This document shows, piece by piece, positions 12,426 to 23,600 of a stretch of DNA of 64,000 nt. Under the pieces are notes generated by a model. That model had not been told where the DNA came from, ran no database searches, and saw only the letters and a program-made list of their open reading frames with translations. A program made the position numbers and the translations under genes. The stretch comes from Varanus komodoensis (taxonomy: Eukaryota > Chordata > Lepidosauria > Squamata > Varanidae), in assembly GCF_004798865.1 (NCBI RefSeq), contig NW_025336346.1, forward strand, positions 6,580,572 through 6,644,571. The letters are read 5' to 3'. The first letter of the stretch is position 1, and the number at the start of each line of letters is the position of its first letter.

Positions 12426-13275
12426 AAACCTTGGAAGGTTACAGGGCTGGGCAGAATGCAAATTCTACGTATGCCTGCTTGGAAGGAAATCCCTCTGAGT
12501 CAAGTATGCATACTGAAGTGGTGTGTGGCCTGAAGGAGGGTTGTTCCTTCTCAGAATACTGCATGGGCTGGACTGGGGACCTCCAGAGCCTGTGTACAGG
12601 ACTGTATGAGGGAGGAGGAGATGGGGAAGACTGAAGCAGAAAGAAAAGGGCAGGGTACATCACTCAAAGTGGTTCATGTAAGGAATTCACTGCTTCATGC
12701 AGGGATGAGGAACACTTGCTTAGATTTTGGTTGGATTGTTTTAATGATGATAGAGATTCAGGTCGTCTGTCGCGGGCTATTAGCCAGTGTAATTATATGG
12801 AAGCTTGAGGTTCAGGGGCAGGGAGCCACTGAAGAGCCAGGTACTGGGAGAGGGGAAGCACTCTGGGTGGATGGTCTCCTTCACACCCTGCTTATGTGTC
12901 CTTCCAGAAGCATTTGCTGCCACTGGGCCAAGCAGGACGCTGGACTTGCAGCTCATCATGGCTTCAGAGGCACACAGCAGCAATCAACAGGTCAGGCTTT
13001 GGTGTAATTCTCATCTAAGCGCTCAGTGAGCCAGAAGAGCCCTTTGGGAGTAACTGTCCAAGCACTTCTTGGCAAAGACCTGCTCCTTGTGTGTTTGGTT
13101 AGCGGTGGGCAGCAGCAATGGCCGGCTTTGTTGGAGGAGATGCTGGCAATCTGCTGTGGGAATGGGTGTGTGAACAGTGGTGTGTATGTGTGTCTGTGTG
13201 TGACGGGCTGGCAGACCAGTGGGAAATGGGGGCTGCAGCAGAGGCTGTAGTAGACCTAAAAAAAGGAGAAGGCAA
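12426..13275. other. Unassigned non-coding stretch
   Basis: A stretch with several long overlapping frames on both strands but no domain, splice-like exon or repeat that I recognise. A TG-rich run lies near 13180-13205. Confidence 0.35.
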
Positions 13276-13400
13276 GGAGGGTCCTGCTGAATCAGACCAA
13301 AGGCCTGCCTAGTCCATCATTCTGCTCATGCAGGGCCCCACCAGCTGCCTGTGGGTCTCATGGGTGGGGTTCATGCCTGGCATTCACCCCTTCCAGCCCC
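13276..13400 (+). repeat. Interspersed repeat family A, 5' end
   Basis: The words 'gggtcctgctgaatcagacc', 'aaaggcctgcctagtccatcattctgctcatgcagggccccaccagctgcct' follow the family A 5' order ('ctgctggatcagacc..aggcccatctagtccagca'). The 3' part is lost. Confidence 0.6.
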
Positions 13401-14394
13401 ACTTATGAGCTGCCACTCTGGGCAATACTGAAGATGTGAAGGCTTGCGGGGAGAAACAAAAGATGGAAAAAGCAGAAACTACCCCCTCCTCTCCAGGAAA
13501 CAGGGAGAGGGGAAGTGATAGGGAAAAAACCTACCACCTGCATTTCCCATTGCATTTCCTATTTTTTTCCCTGCAATGTTGGGAAAATCTGGACCTCGAA
13601 AAGTATTTTTTCCTCAAATCTTCCATTCCTTCCATTCTCCCGTCCCCATCCCCTGTACCTTCCCACGGATCTTTGCATCTCTAGACACGGGGGTTGTCTG
13701 CTTTTGGGGGGTTTGCATGGACCTGCGGCCCACCTGGAGTCCACCCAGGTGAGAGACTTCAAGGGAGCAGTTACATTGCTCTGAAAGTCCCAGCCTTGGG
13801 GGCCAGGCAAGGTACAGCCTTCCTGAACTAACCAGCCATGGTTTTGTTGATTTTATTTTTAATCTAACCTTTTATTCTGTCTTATCTTTCACTGTATGCC
13901 AGTGCAAAACCCTCATATTGAAATCCAGTGGAATACATAACTTTTGTAAATAAATAGACAGTACTGACCTAGGTTGATCAAACAATCTAATCTGGTATAA
14001 AGTGGCTTTCAGCATTCCTCAAGTTGCTGCAAATTGTTATTCTGCCATTATCTTAGCCAGAAACCTGCCTGCATGGCTTCACAGGGGCTGATAATTGAGC
14101 ATTTTCTTGGAAGGGGTGTCACCCACTCTCCATTTTCCTTGATGGCTAGTCATCAATAGCAGTTGTGGTGGATCGACTTAAATGCAGGCTTTTTCAGGCA
14201 CACTCCTGTGCATGTTTAGGCAGAAAAAAGTCCTACAGTTCCCAGCATGCCCCAACCCACATGCCCTGGCCGGGGCATCTGAGAGTTGTTAGGGCTTGTT
14301 CCTGTCTAAACATGCATGGAATTGATCCTTAAGCAAGTAGGAAGTGGTTTCTGAATCTCATTCTTTCTTTCAAACAACTGCACACCACAACCTT
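13401..14394. other. Mostly unassigned; weak palindromic repeat
   Basis: Mostly unassigned. At 14195-14330 there is a palindrome-like block with 'tcctacagttcccagcatgcc' on the left and 'catctgagagttgttag' plus 'cctgtctaaacatgcatggaattg' on the right, whose arms partly complement 'cacactcctgtgcatgtttagg'. It could be a MITE-like repeat. No gene. Confidence 0.3.
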
Positions 14395-14585
14395 GTTCTT
14401 TATATGTTGTTTTCGCGGCTGAGATTTTATTGTTGGGTTTCTTTTACCACTGCTTTGTTGGTTTTGACTGTTACTGTGCATGTTTTAAACAGTCTTCATT
14501 AGTCGCTGCACACAGTTTGGTATGAATGTGTTTTCAGCCTGAAAAATGGGGCATACATGTTTTAAGTAAAAGAATAATAAATCAT
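14395..14585 (+). repeat. L2-type 3' tail
   Basis: A T-rich stretch ('ttttattgttgggtttctttt', 'gttggttttgactgttactg') followed by 'cagcctgaaaaatggggcatacatgttttaagtaaaagaataataaat' has the layout of an L2-linked 3' tail on the plus strand, with a final AATAAAT. It is non-coding and diverged. Confidence 0.4.
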
Positions 14586-15334
14586 ATTCTAAGTAATTTG
14601 GGGTCAGTAGAAACATTCCTATGGAGATTTTTTGGCTCAGCTTGAACCCTGGATATTCAGCTTTTGGGCTCTACACCAGGGGTTCCTGTTCAAAACTGAG
14701 GATTTTTCCAAGGTATTATGTACACTTATAGAGGCTTTGGCTGGGCTTATTAAAGGCAATGACAGCACTTAATGTAAAAGACTCTCTAAATACTTCAGTA
14801 CAACAATACTAATTACTCTGTGGTCTCATGTGCACCACTAGCAAAGCTAATGGGATGACATAAATCCAGCTAATTATTCTTCTATTATGTTTTGCCTCTG
14901 ACCTTAAGTATGTACTCTGTCCCCTGTGTTGTGCCTCACTAGTTCCACTCCATACGCTTTCCTCCAATGTGTTTATATAGTCATACTGTATCTGTAGCTT
15001 CAGTGGATTCTGAGAAAAGAGAGATGCAGCTACAGCATCAGCTACAAGCACTTTGTAAACTGCGTGGATATAAGACACCTGTGCTGCCTTTTGCTCCTGT
15101 GGGAACTTTTGTTTCCACAGGCTGCAGTAATCACATTGCAAGGGACAACTCAAGCTATTTGCGTGGGGGGGGGGGGTGTTTCATGCCCCTGATCACCTGT
15201 CAGCACTTCTTTCCCCAATCCCACCTGGATCAAAAAGGACCAGTAACCAACAAGGTAATATCCCTCCTTGATCTCAGATCTACTGTTAGCAATGGACACA
15301 CTTCACAAAGTCCTCTATTTTAGGACACAGATCT
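14586..15334. other. Unassigned non-coding stretch
   Basis: No named repeat. It contains a G-run at 15166-15176. Frames at 14809-15153 minus and 14967-15323 plus overlap antisense and show no domain. Confidence 0.35.
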
Positions 15335-15420
15335 CCATGTGTTTTGGACTTCAACTTGCAGAAGGCCCTAGCACCATGGTCATTGTTCAGGGATGCTGGC
15401 ATTGATGTCCAACCCAAATA
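15335..15420. repeat. Palindromic MITE-like repeat
   Basis: The left arm reads 'tgttttggacttcaacttgcagaaggcc' and the right arm 'gggatgctggcattgatgtccaac', so the ends are approximate reverse complements around a centre near 'accatggtcattgttcagg'. This palindrome ('ggactacaactcccag...ctgggagttgtagtcc') is frequent in squamate DNA. Other copies here are at 53812-53945 and 59330-59425. Confidence 0.5.
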
Positions 15421-15689
15421 GACACCTATTTTCTGCCTATTCTTGTTTATTGGCTGGTCCTTTTAGCGACAATGCTTGGCACCTGAACTGCAAGTTTACA
15501 TCAATATAGTGTTGCAGCTGTAGAGTGGATAAACTTTTATCTTCGTGTTATCCTTTTGGAATGGCCTTTTTGACTGATGTTTCTCTGTGTGTGTATGCTT
15601 TACCAATAAACTATATTTTTTCTTTTTTGCTGAACAGATCTGAGACAGGTATTAAACCACAACTCAATAATAAGTCTATATCCCTAGAC

Positions 15690-16608
15690 CAGGGGTCGGC
15701 AACCTTTAACACTCAAAGATCCATTTGGACCCATTTCTCACAGGAAAAAAAAACAAAACACTGGGAGCCACAAAACCCTTTTGACATCTAAGATGAAGAT
15801 AACACTGCATATATCGTTTTTTACCTTTATGCTATGTATAAAAAAACTACAGTATGTTGCATTTATGAAATCAGTGAACTGCTACAGAGAAAACAAATTT
15901 TTATTTCTGCATGCAACAAAAACATTTTGAACTCCTAAAAAAAACAAGGAAGTAGATCCATAGCTTCATTAAGATTTAGCTGCAGCTCTTGTTCAGTCAC
16001 TAAAAACTGTTATTTTTAATCTTACATTAGAAACTAGTAAGACTCCTTTCATATATTTTGAATAGAACATCTTTCTGCAGAGTCAAAGTCAGTGCTAAAG
16101 GGCTGCATGCATTAAACAGCAAACCCCATAAGTTTGTCAGCAGTAAAAGCAAATGGAACTACCCACGTACCATTAAACGTTTGGTTTTCTTCAGAAACTT
16201 TTCTTCAGTTTATCCCTACGGGGATCGGGATGGGGTGGAGGGGAGCTCAGTAAATCGGTGCGGGTCCCAGGTCCCAGATTGGCTGGGCTGTGTCGGAGAT
16301 ATAGGTGTGTTTAGTGACTGATTAGCAGATAAACAGTCAAGTGCTGTGAATTGTGACAGGTCCCAAGCGCAGCTTTTAACATTCAGATGAAGGAGATTAC
16401 ACTGGGACAAAGAGAACCTTTTCAACAGGGTTTGAGTAACATAAGAGCCTGCAGGAAGCTTGTTCCACTCTTTCCCTGCACAATAGCAGAGGAATGTAGC
16501 AATTTACTTAACCAGCCTCAGTCAGCGGCTGTGTTTTGAGTGACAGAGCTGCAGCAGAGGGATACAAGAGCCATGTGCGGCTCTGGAGCTGCAGGTTGCC
16601 GATCCCTG
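15690..16608. mobile_element. Non-autonomous hAT transposon, complete ends
   Basis: The element is 919 bp long. The left terminus is CAGGGGTCGGCAACCT and the reverse complement of the right terminus is CAGGGATCGGCAACCT, giving a 16-bp terminal inverted repeat with one mismatch. It is flanked by an exact 8-bp direct duplication, CCCTAGAC, at 15682-15689 and 16609-16616, as hAT transposases produce. Inside the right end lies 'agccatgtgcggctctggagctgcagg', typical of a widespread vertebrate hAT family. No transposase frame is present, so it must have moved using an enzyme supplied from elsewhere. Exact family (Charlie-, Zaphod- or Tip100-like) not determined. Confidence 0.9.
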
Positions 16609-16616
16609 CCCTAGAC

Positions 16617-17929
16617 CCTCTGTAGTCTGTCTGTCTGAACAGAAGGGGACACTGGGAAGATTAGGAAGACCTAGCACCTAGAGGGAGTTTTGGGAGGATG
16701 AGTTTCACAGATTTACCATATTCTTTCCTGGACCATCTTTTCCCATGGAATGCTGGGAGAGGTTGCTATAGCAGAAACTTTCCTGACTTCCTGGCTTGGC
16801 TTGGCTCGGCTCATCCTGGACTGTCCCTGACTTTATCCTTCCAGAACAAGCATCTCAAAGTGCTGCCATACCTACAGGAAGAATTTTTTTTCATGGTGCT
16901 ACAGCAAGTCCAACCCTTCTTAGTCATTCTTATCTAGTGCACTTCACTCTTTTAGGAATGGAGGAAATGGCTGATCTGGTCCAATGGTGTCCAACCACAT
17001 ATCCATCAAAGCTCACAAACAGGGCGTGATAGACCTTGCCACTCCCAGTTGTTTGTGTCACTAGTATGTGATCTCCAAAAATGTAATTTTTTGTGTTTTG
17101 CTGTGCTGAAAAGAGAAAGTAAATGGAGCAGTATATTGTTGGATTAAAGGAGAGAACCAAAGCAAAACAAAACACCTGGTAATATAGGAGGCAGTTTACA
17201 AAAAAATAACCTCAGGTTGTCACAAGAAGACAGGTCAGTTTCTTAATCTTCCAAACCATTTCAAAATATGCAGTGTGCGATTTTTTGTAATCTGTGCCTG
17301 AACAGAGTGGAACGACTTTGCAAAGAGGAAGAAAACAGGGCCTACACCAAATGTGCGCTTCCATGATAAGTGGTGTTTATGTAGACTTCCTCAATATGAA
17401 AAATGCAGCATCATCTCTCTGAGTCTTCTCTCTGCTGGTTAGCACTACATTCAATAAACAAGCTGCGACAGTAATAGCTTGGGGAAACCCAACTTTCTTG
17501 AGCAATGATGGTATAATGGTAAAAATGATCATAGTTAAATAGTTATAATTGTCATAGCAATCAAGGATAACATTTCTGAAATTGTTGGAATGGATTGAGA
17601 AGCTTAAGGCGCTACCGTGAAAATAGTAATTTTTGCCTCTGTCAGATTCTTATCAAGTCTGCATGCATCACAATGTCCTCATAATACAGCAGAACAAAAG
17701 TACATGGTTGCTTTGCAGTTTCCTATTCCTGGATTGAGAAATTGTGTTTAGAATTGACACCACTGTATTAATATTGACACTGTCAATTTATAATAATATT
17801 TATTATATCTGCATTTTCGTAATGGTTAATTGGCTTAAATAAACTTATGATGTTTTGAACTAGTGATGTTGATATAGAACTGTAGGTTTTATATTGTAAG
17901 CTCCCTGAGAAAGACTGTAGTGCTGTTGT
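16617..17929. other. Unassigned non-coding stretch
   Basis: About 1.3 kb of single-copy-looking, AT-rich DNA with no repeat or exon I recognise. Confidence 0.35.
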
Positions 17930-18020
17930 TATTTGATTGATTGATACCCTGCTTTTCTACAAAAATGGCACTCAAAGCAACGTACAAAATCAATTTAAAA
18001 TATATTAAAACAATAACAGA
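17930..18020 (-). repeat. L2-type 3' tail fragment (family B)
   Basis: The order 'atttgattgattgataccctgcttttctac', 'ggcactcaaagcaacgtacaa', 'aatttaaaatatattaaaacaataac' is that of the short family B tail on the minus strand. The remaining sequence to about 18300 may be a diverged continuation. Confidence 0.5.
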
Positions 18021-18469
18021 GCTGTTCCAGGGCACAAAGACAGCATCTAAAGAGCTACAGGAATGTATGGATTCCCAGCATCAAGGCCTGAAAAGGACTC
18101 CAAGCTTGGATCTGGGGATCTGCACTCAGATTCCTCCTGCCCCATCTGGTTTGGAAAAAACAGTGCCAGCTGTACCTCTGACATCCTAAGAAGGACCTCG
18201 AGGAAGGGGTAAAGAAGGCGTTCCCGGGAGCAGGAAGAGGACATGACATTCTGGTGGTGCTCCAGCATCTTCTCATCCAAAGTGCCTCAACTAGATGGCC
18301 AAAAGAGTCACAGGTGGAAGAAGAATGGAGGTGCGAATCACCTCTGTGCCCTTCCTACCCTGCAGAGGATGCCCATCATCCTTTAAGTTTGGAAAGGTAT
18401 GGTCAGCTCCCTTGAATTGCAGCCTCAAGCACATTAAAATGCTATAAAAATACCACCTGCTGTGAACTC
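18021..18469. other. Unassigned non-coding stretch
   Basis: Possible continuation of the preceding L2-type tail, but too diverged to claim. No gene. Confidence 0.3.
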
Positions 18470-18625
18470 ACAGACTCACTTACGGGCCAAAGGCCTTCTT
18501 CCATGGAGGAGAAGGCTATCAATGGCCACTAGTCCTGATGGTGATGTGCTGCCTTGAGTAGCAGAGGCAGTATGCTTACGTATGCCAGTTGCTGGGGAAC
18601 TTGGGTGGAAGGGTGGTGTTACACT
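18470..18625 (-). repeat. Interspersed repeat family A, inverted piece
   Basis: On the plus strand the blocks 'catggaggagaaggctatcaatggccactagtc', 'gcagaggcagtatgc' and 'gccagttgctggggaacttggg' are reverse complements of family A blocks ('gatagccttctcttcc', 'cccaagttctccagcatctgg'). A 191-residue frame at 18554-19129 starts inside this repeat and has no domain, so I do not call it a gene. Confidence 0.6.
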
Positions 18626-19215
18626 CTTGTGGGATCCTGTGTTGTCACCAAACATGCTTTCAGTTTCAAAAGCAAGGCTTCTCTGGAAGTTCTTAAGGAT
18701 TGGGCAGACTCATCAAGGAGGAAGTGGTCTTTTAGGTTGCCTGTTCCTGAGGAAGCCTATAGGGCCTCATCAGTCACAGCCAGCCCTCCAAATTCTGCCT
18801 TGAAACAGACCAGTAGCCAGAGAAGCTGCGTATCAAGGGTGCCTGCCACATGCTTCCTGGAGCCGGCCCCAGTCAACAGCCTGGCAGCAGCCCACTGTCC
18901 AAAACATCACGCTGTTCTTGCATTGGCAGGAGAGGCAAATGAAGGTGAACAAGCAGAATCTGTGTTTCCCAGAGGCAGGAAATTGACACAGAGTTTCCTG
19001 ATGATCAAATCAATCAGCAGGAAACTAGTCATGGTCAAGCTACCTCAGACCTTTGTATGTTTATATCTTTCTCAGGTGGCTACTTCACAAAGTCTTTGGC
19101 CGAGTTCCTGGATATTATTGCCTGTATAGTATAGCAAATTTATTGTTCTGTTTTGATTTGGTAAGACGGAATGCAAGCTTCAGGCTAGGAGTGGTAAACA
19201 GGTGCCTCCACCAGA
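18626..19215. other. Unassigned non-coding stretch
   Basis: No named repeat. The long plus-strand frame covering this stretch begins in a repeat and lacks domain or splice support. Confidence 0.3.
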
Positions 19216-19500
19216 TGCCTAGCTCAGAGGTGGGCAACTTCTCTCAGGACAAGGGCCACACCAAATTTCCTGGAAGCACCTGGGGGCAACATTCCAGGGT
19301 GGATGGAGCCAGGGCAAGAGTGATGCTTAACCCAACACATTTTAGCATTAAACGGTGCCGATGAGTTATCCTTCAGAAAGGAATTCCCACCATTTTGAAT
19401 GGCAGAATAATTGCCCAGAAGTCAAGAAAACGCAAAAAGAGAGGGTGACTCTCTCTTCTGGGGACCCTCAGAGGGCTGGATTCAGCCCCTACGTTTGAGG
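19216..19500. mobile_element. hAT-like non-autonomous element, degraded
   Basis: The left side starts CAGAGGTGGGCAACTT and the right side holds 'gctggattcagcccctacgtttgaggcacccc', which recall the ends of a squamate hAT family ('cagaggtgggcaacc...ggcccccaggttgcccacc'). No clean flanking duplication is visible, so the right boundary is uncertain. Confidence 0.4.
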
Positions 19501-19889
19501 CACCCCATGACTGCCCTAGACAGCATTCCCTTTTCATTTGGGTTAGCATGACTCATGGTGTGTGGGGCAGGCTCACTTTGAAAGCTGGCCCATGCACTCT
19601 GGGCGGGTTGCTAACTGGGCAGGTTATAGGAGCCAGTGACTCGCTTGTTACAACAATGGCATTGGCTGCCAGCCCATTTCCAACCCCGGGCAAGGTGTTG
19701 GCTTTGACCTTTCCTGGGGCCTCCTCCAATGACGACACTGCCCAGAAATTAAAGTCTGCGAGTGAGGCTTGCCTCTGTGCTCTGCCAATGCCGGAACTGC
19801 ATTTAGCAGAAGTACCAGAGAGGGGCTTTTTGTCAAACTGGTTTGACCATGGAAACTCAGAGTGGGGTGCTGGTGATATTACAGGAGCT
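19501..19889. other. Unassigned non-coding stretch
   Basis: Overlapping open frames on both strands (19548-19955 plus, 19553-19906 minus) but no recognisable domain. The plus frame runs into a SINE body. No gene supported. Confidence 0.3.
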
Positions 19890-20065
19890 GTGCAACAGAT
19901 TCTCATGGCATACAGAAGGACCTGGTTTCAGGCCCTGGTCCCTCCCCGCATTTAACAATACGATGGGAAGGACTGTCTGAACAAGGCCCTGCGGGGACAC
20001 TGCCATCAAAGCAGACAGTTCCTGGCTAGACAGACAAATAGACTGTCCTTGATTCAGGTTATTTC
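19890..20065 (+). repeat. tRNA-derived SINE (type 2), diverged
   Basis: Ordered blocks 'acagaaggacctggtttcaggccc', 'gatgggaaggactgtctgaacaaggccctgcgg', 'ctgccatcaaagcagacagt', 'ctagacagacaaatagactg' and 'gattcaggtta' match the body of the type 2 SINE on the plus strand. It lacks a clear tRNA-like head. Confidence 0.45.
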
Positions 20066-21764
20066 TTCTGTCCATAAACCAGAGATGCAATCTGATTTTT
20101 CAATAGGGCTGGATGTGCAGTGGTCAGAGAAATATGAAAACAGGAGGCTCCATTGAAAAGGTCTCAAAATCACAGTCTACTAGATAATGACAGTGTAATG
20201 TTTGTTAGTGTAATTGGACAAAGCATATGGGGTGAGGAGCATATGAAGGCAGCAGGCCAAGGTCAACAGTTTGCAAGAATGCAAGCAGCTACACCTGTAG
20301 ACAAAACACGATCAGTATGTTTACTCCAGAATCTGGAGTTTTATCACTTCCACATTCATATCATGGCCTTTTATGATTTATGTTCCTAGCAAGGGAGAAA
20401 ATAAGTTCCTGTTGCTAGACATATTTCCACTGCACCTGTCACATCAGATGTCAACAGTTTGCAGGAGTTGTTTTGATGGGGAAATGGCAGGCTCCAGCTA
20501 GAGCTTGGTGTCACACACATGGCAGAGATGCAGGAAGGGTTTGGATGTTGCCACTCTGGTACAGAGCCACAGTGCACAACCTGATGCCCAGGAGATGCCA
20601 CGCGGGCCTTAACTGCAGCTCCTCTGCTGCCAGCCATCTTCCTTCTCTAAGCCATCCTGACACACATGGCTCTTTCCCTGCTGCCACTAGTAGTGCAGAA
20701 AGTGATCTGAACCAGAATCGTGTGTGTGAGGCCCCTGACTTCCAGGCCAGTATCACAAGAGGCCCACAGGGCTGAAAAAGTCGTGTACCCTGGTATACAG
20801 AATCCCACTGTAGTGTCTCTCTCCAAGCTCAGGAGAGCTCCAAAACTGGGTTACTCCAAAATGAAGGGCATCTATTAGCATTTTGCGGTTAGGATGTTTT
20901 GGACCAAGTGAAAAATACAGACTTTTTGGCAAGGAAGAACCATCAATCAATTCAACTCACTTCACTACTTTTAGTAACGTGGGTATGAAATTCTGGGAGT
21001 GTATGTGTGTGCTAGTCCCTCTTAACTTGGCCAGCTGAATGCATCCCACTTGATTCCCGCCTGTGTGCAAGGCTTCATGGTTCTGATCAAGAACTTGGCC
21101 CAGAAAAAAATGGAACAAATAATCTGCAGATCTGAAACTGCCTTTGGCATTTGGCCTTCTGAAGTTAATTTCCTTCTCAGGTGAACCCGTTGCTCATATC
21201 CTGGCCAAATAAATGTTGTGTGTTCTGTGTTTGGAAAGAGATAAAGAATAAACAGTCCAATCCTATCCATGTGCTTCACTGTGTTCAGTGGGCAGAGAAC
21301 CACCTCTTGGAACTCTCCTGAGGGTTGCTGAGTGAATATAATCCTTCATTTGTTCCTCTGCTGTCAAGAAAAATAAAAATGGACAGGCATGTCCATTATA
21401 AGGTATGTTCTTATCAGTTTTGCAGGTAGCAATCAAAGTACTAAATTAGGATCTGTGCCTATGAAAACCATTTCACATCATGGGGCTATCCTGTAGTACT
21501 CCTTCTTTTAATCTGTACCTACAGGTTACACCACAGCATGGGAGAACCAGACTTTCTACGCCCCCCTGCCCCCAGTACCAACTACTCCTATAATGTGTAA
21601 GGCAGACCTCATGCATGCATGAACCCTGCCTCTTTAAGGTACTACTTAGGATTTGGTCTATTTAAAAAATAAAAACCTGTAATCACATACTTCTTCTAAT
21701 GCCAAACCATGCAGAAACTGAATTTCCAAGAAGGTTTGATGTATCCTAGTGCTCATCTCATCTC
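20066..21764. other. Unassigned non-coding stretch
   Basis: About 1.7 kb with no named repeat or supported exon. Confidence 0.35.
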
Positions 21765-22370
21765 TTGGGGTCTGCATTGTTTCCTACCTTATATATCTGC
21801 TCAGACCATCCTCACCTTTCCTGCTGTGTGAGCCCTGGTCAAAGATGGGCAGCTGCTAATAAGGGGGCCTTTTCTGTTGTGGCACCCCAGCTGTGCCACA
21901 ATAGCACAACTTCCCAGAAAGTCTCACCACTTACATTGTACACTTTCTGGATCCAGATGAACACTTCATTTTCCTAGGAATTGTAGTATTATTCTGTTTA
22001 GATCCTGTACTGTATTTAGGAAGCTCAAACACTTTGGCCACTTTGAGAAGGAAGGACTCATTGGAAAAGACCCTGATTCTGGGAACGATAGAAGGCAAAA
22101 GGAGGGGATGGCAGAGGTTGAGGTGGCTGGATGGGGTCACTGGAGAGGTGGGTCTGGGGTTGGGTGGACTCCAGGGGATGGTGGAAGACAGGAGAACCTG
22201 GAGGAATGTCCATGAGGTTGCAGAGTTGGGTAAGACTTTGCAACTGAACAACAACTATATTTAGATCCTGTACATTTATTTATTTTACTGAATTTATGTT
22301 TTTAAATTGTTGTGAACCACCCAGAGAACTTTGAGTATTGGATGACATAGAGATGTAATACATACATACA
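21765..22370 (+). mobile_element. L2 LINE 3' end, split by BovB
   Basis: Near 21870 the frame reads GAFSVVAPQLCHNSTTSQK, close to the conserved L2 C-terminal motif 'gaFSvaAPrLWNsLP'. After the BovB insertion the sequence continues with 'tttatttattttactg', then 'aaattgttgtgaaccacccagagaactttgagtattgg' and 'agagatgtaatacata', the normal L2 3' tail. The halves join across the 14-bp duplication TTTAGATCCTGTAC. The element is an old 5'-truncated copy. Confidence 0.7.
22011..22259 (+). mobile_element. BovB LINE 3' fragment with 14-bp TSD
   Basis: This 249-bp piece encodes the BovB C terminus ('ggccactttgagaaggaaggactc', 'gaacgatagaaggcaaaagg', 'ggatggggtcactgga', 'ggactccaggggatggtgg', 'gaggttgcagagttgggtaagac') and ends in AACAACAACTATA. 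It is flanked by exact duplications TTTAGATCCTGTAC at 21997-22010 and 22260-22273. It is therefore a clean target-primed insertion, strongly 5'-truncated, into an L2 tail. Its text differs from the copies at 32655 and 38848, so it belongs to another subfamily. Confidence 0.9.
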
Positions 22371-23209
22371 TACCTCAGAACAAAAATCACAAATAACAAC
22401 ATACAAATCCTAGTTTCTGTATTACCTTCTCCTGCTTTCCCTTCCCTTCCTCCCATTTACTTCCTCCTCTTGCCTAAATCCACAATGTTGGATGATTCCA
22501 GCTGAACAGCTGTAAATAACCACATGTTCCCCATATGCCTTATTTGAAAGCTAAATGAATCCTTTTTGGCTGCCTTTGCATCATTAGGTTCAGCAGCAAA
22601 CGATCACTTTTTTTTCTGCTGCACCACCAATTTTTGGCAAAGCAGTCTTGGAAGCAGAGGGAGCCCCCAAGGAGCAAAGAGATTCTGGTGGAAATTGGCC
22701 CCTGCAGTACAGAAACTGCCAGTCTCTGCCCTGAGGTTACAATCCTATACCCATTTATCTGCGGATAAGTCCCAGTGCAACCACTGCCACTTCCTTCTGA
22801 TTAGGATGTTTAGGATTGCAGTGTAAACTGCCTTAAATTCAAACAGTCTCTCTTAATGGACTCACAATTCCTGTGGTTTGGCTTTTCCCATCTAAGATAG
22901 GAACCCAGCTCCTCTAATTCGTAGAGGTGTTAAGAGAATGGGTAACCCATTAGTTAATTGCCTTGCAAGATGCTTTGATATCTCTGAGATAAAGGAGATG
23001 ACAGAGAAGCATTATAACCCTCATTTGCAAATAAATTAGCAAGAGCCTTCATCATCCTTAATCTCTGGGCAACCTCTGCATATAGAAAAACAATATAAAA
23101 ACTGAAACTGTGGCCATCACCAGCATCCAGGAGAAAGCGGAGGACGTGATGCAGAAATAATGATTCTTGATCTTTTCCAGAGGTCTGGCTTTTGCAAATG
23201 GAGCTTTCC
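22371..23209. other. Spacer with one short repeat
   Basis: Contains one short squamate repeat at 22730-22830: 'ttacaatcctatacccatttatctgcggataagtcccagtg' on the left and 'gatgtttaggattgcagtgtaaa' on the right form the inverted ends of a small palindromic element. The rest is unassigned; no gene. Confidence 0.4.
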
Positions 23210-23600
23210 GGGAGTAATGCGATTATCTCCGTGCCTGCCCAGGGGCCGTGAGCCCTGGAGACAAAGCCACGGAGCAGAGCAGCAGGGCGGGAAAAAGGCG
23301 GGCTCGGCCCAAGCCCCGACCAGCCCCCGTGCCAAGCGCGGTGGACGCCCCGGTGGCCTTCAAGGCTCGCATGTGGCGCTCGGCGGGCGGCCCGGGGCCG
23401 TCAGCCCGTGGTCGGTGTTAGTGGTGGGCTTGGGCAGGGCTGCCTCCTCTCAGGGAAGGCTCCAGCCTCCTCTCCCTGTGTCCCGAGCATCTGCCTCGAC
23501 GCCCAGCGGCCAGCCGATCGGCGTTTACCTCACCTCCGATCAGCAGGCTGGGGCGGGGGGGGGGGATCACGCCTGCGTGTGACTCTAAGTGCATCACCTC
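23210..23600. promoter_or_regulatory. CpG-island-like stretch, candidate promoter
   Basis: By hand count this 390-bp stretch holds about 37 CpG and is roughly two-thirds G+C, giving an observed/expected CpG ratio near 0.8-0.9. The surrounding DNA is CpG-poor. Such islands usually mark unmethylated promoters or first exons in vertebrates. It contains GGGCGG-type boxes (GGCGGG near 23286 and 23297) and no recognised repeat. I see no confident coding exon: a frame at 23408-23941 has no domain. It could instead be an orphan regulatory island, or GC-rich non-functional DNA. Confidence 0.45.

Noticed and set aside
18554-19129. 191-residue plus-strand frame
   Set aside because: It starts inside a family A repeat, has no domain and overlaps another frame.
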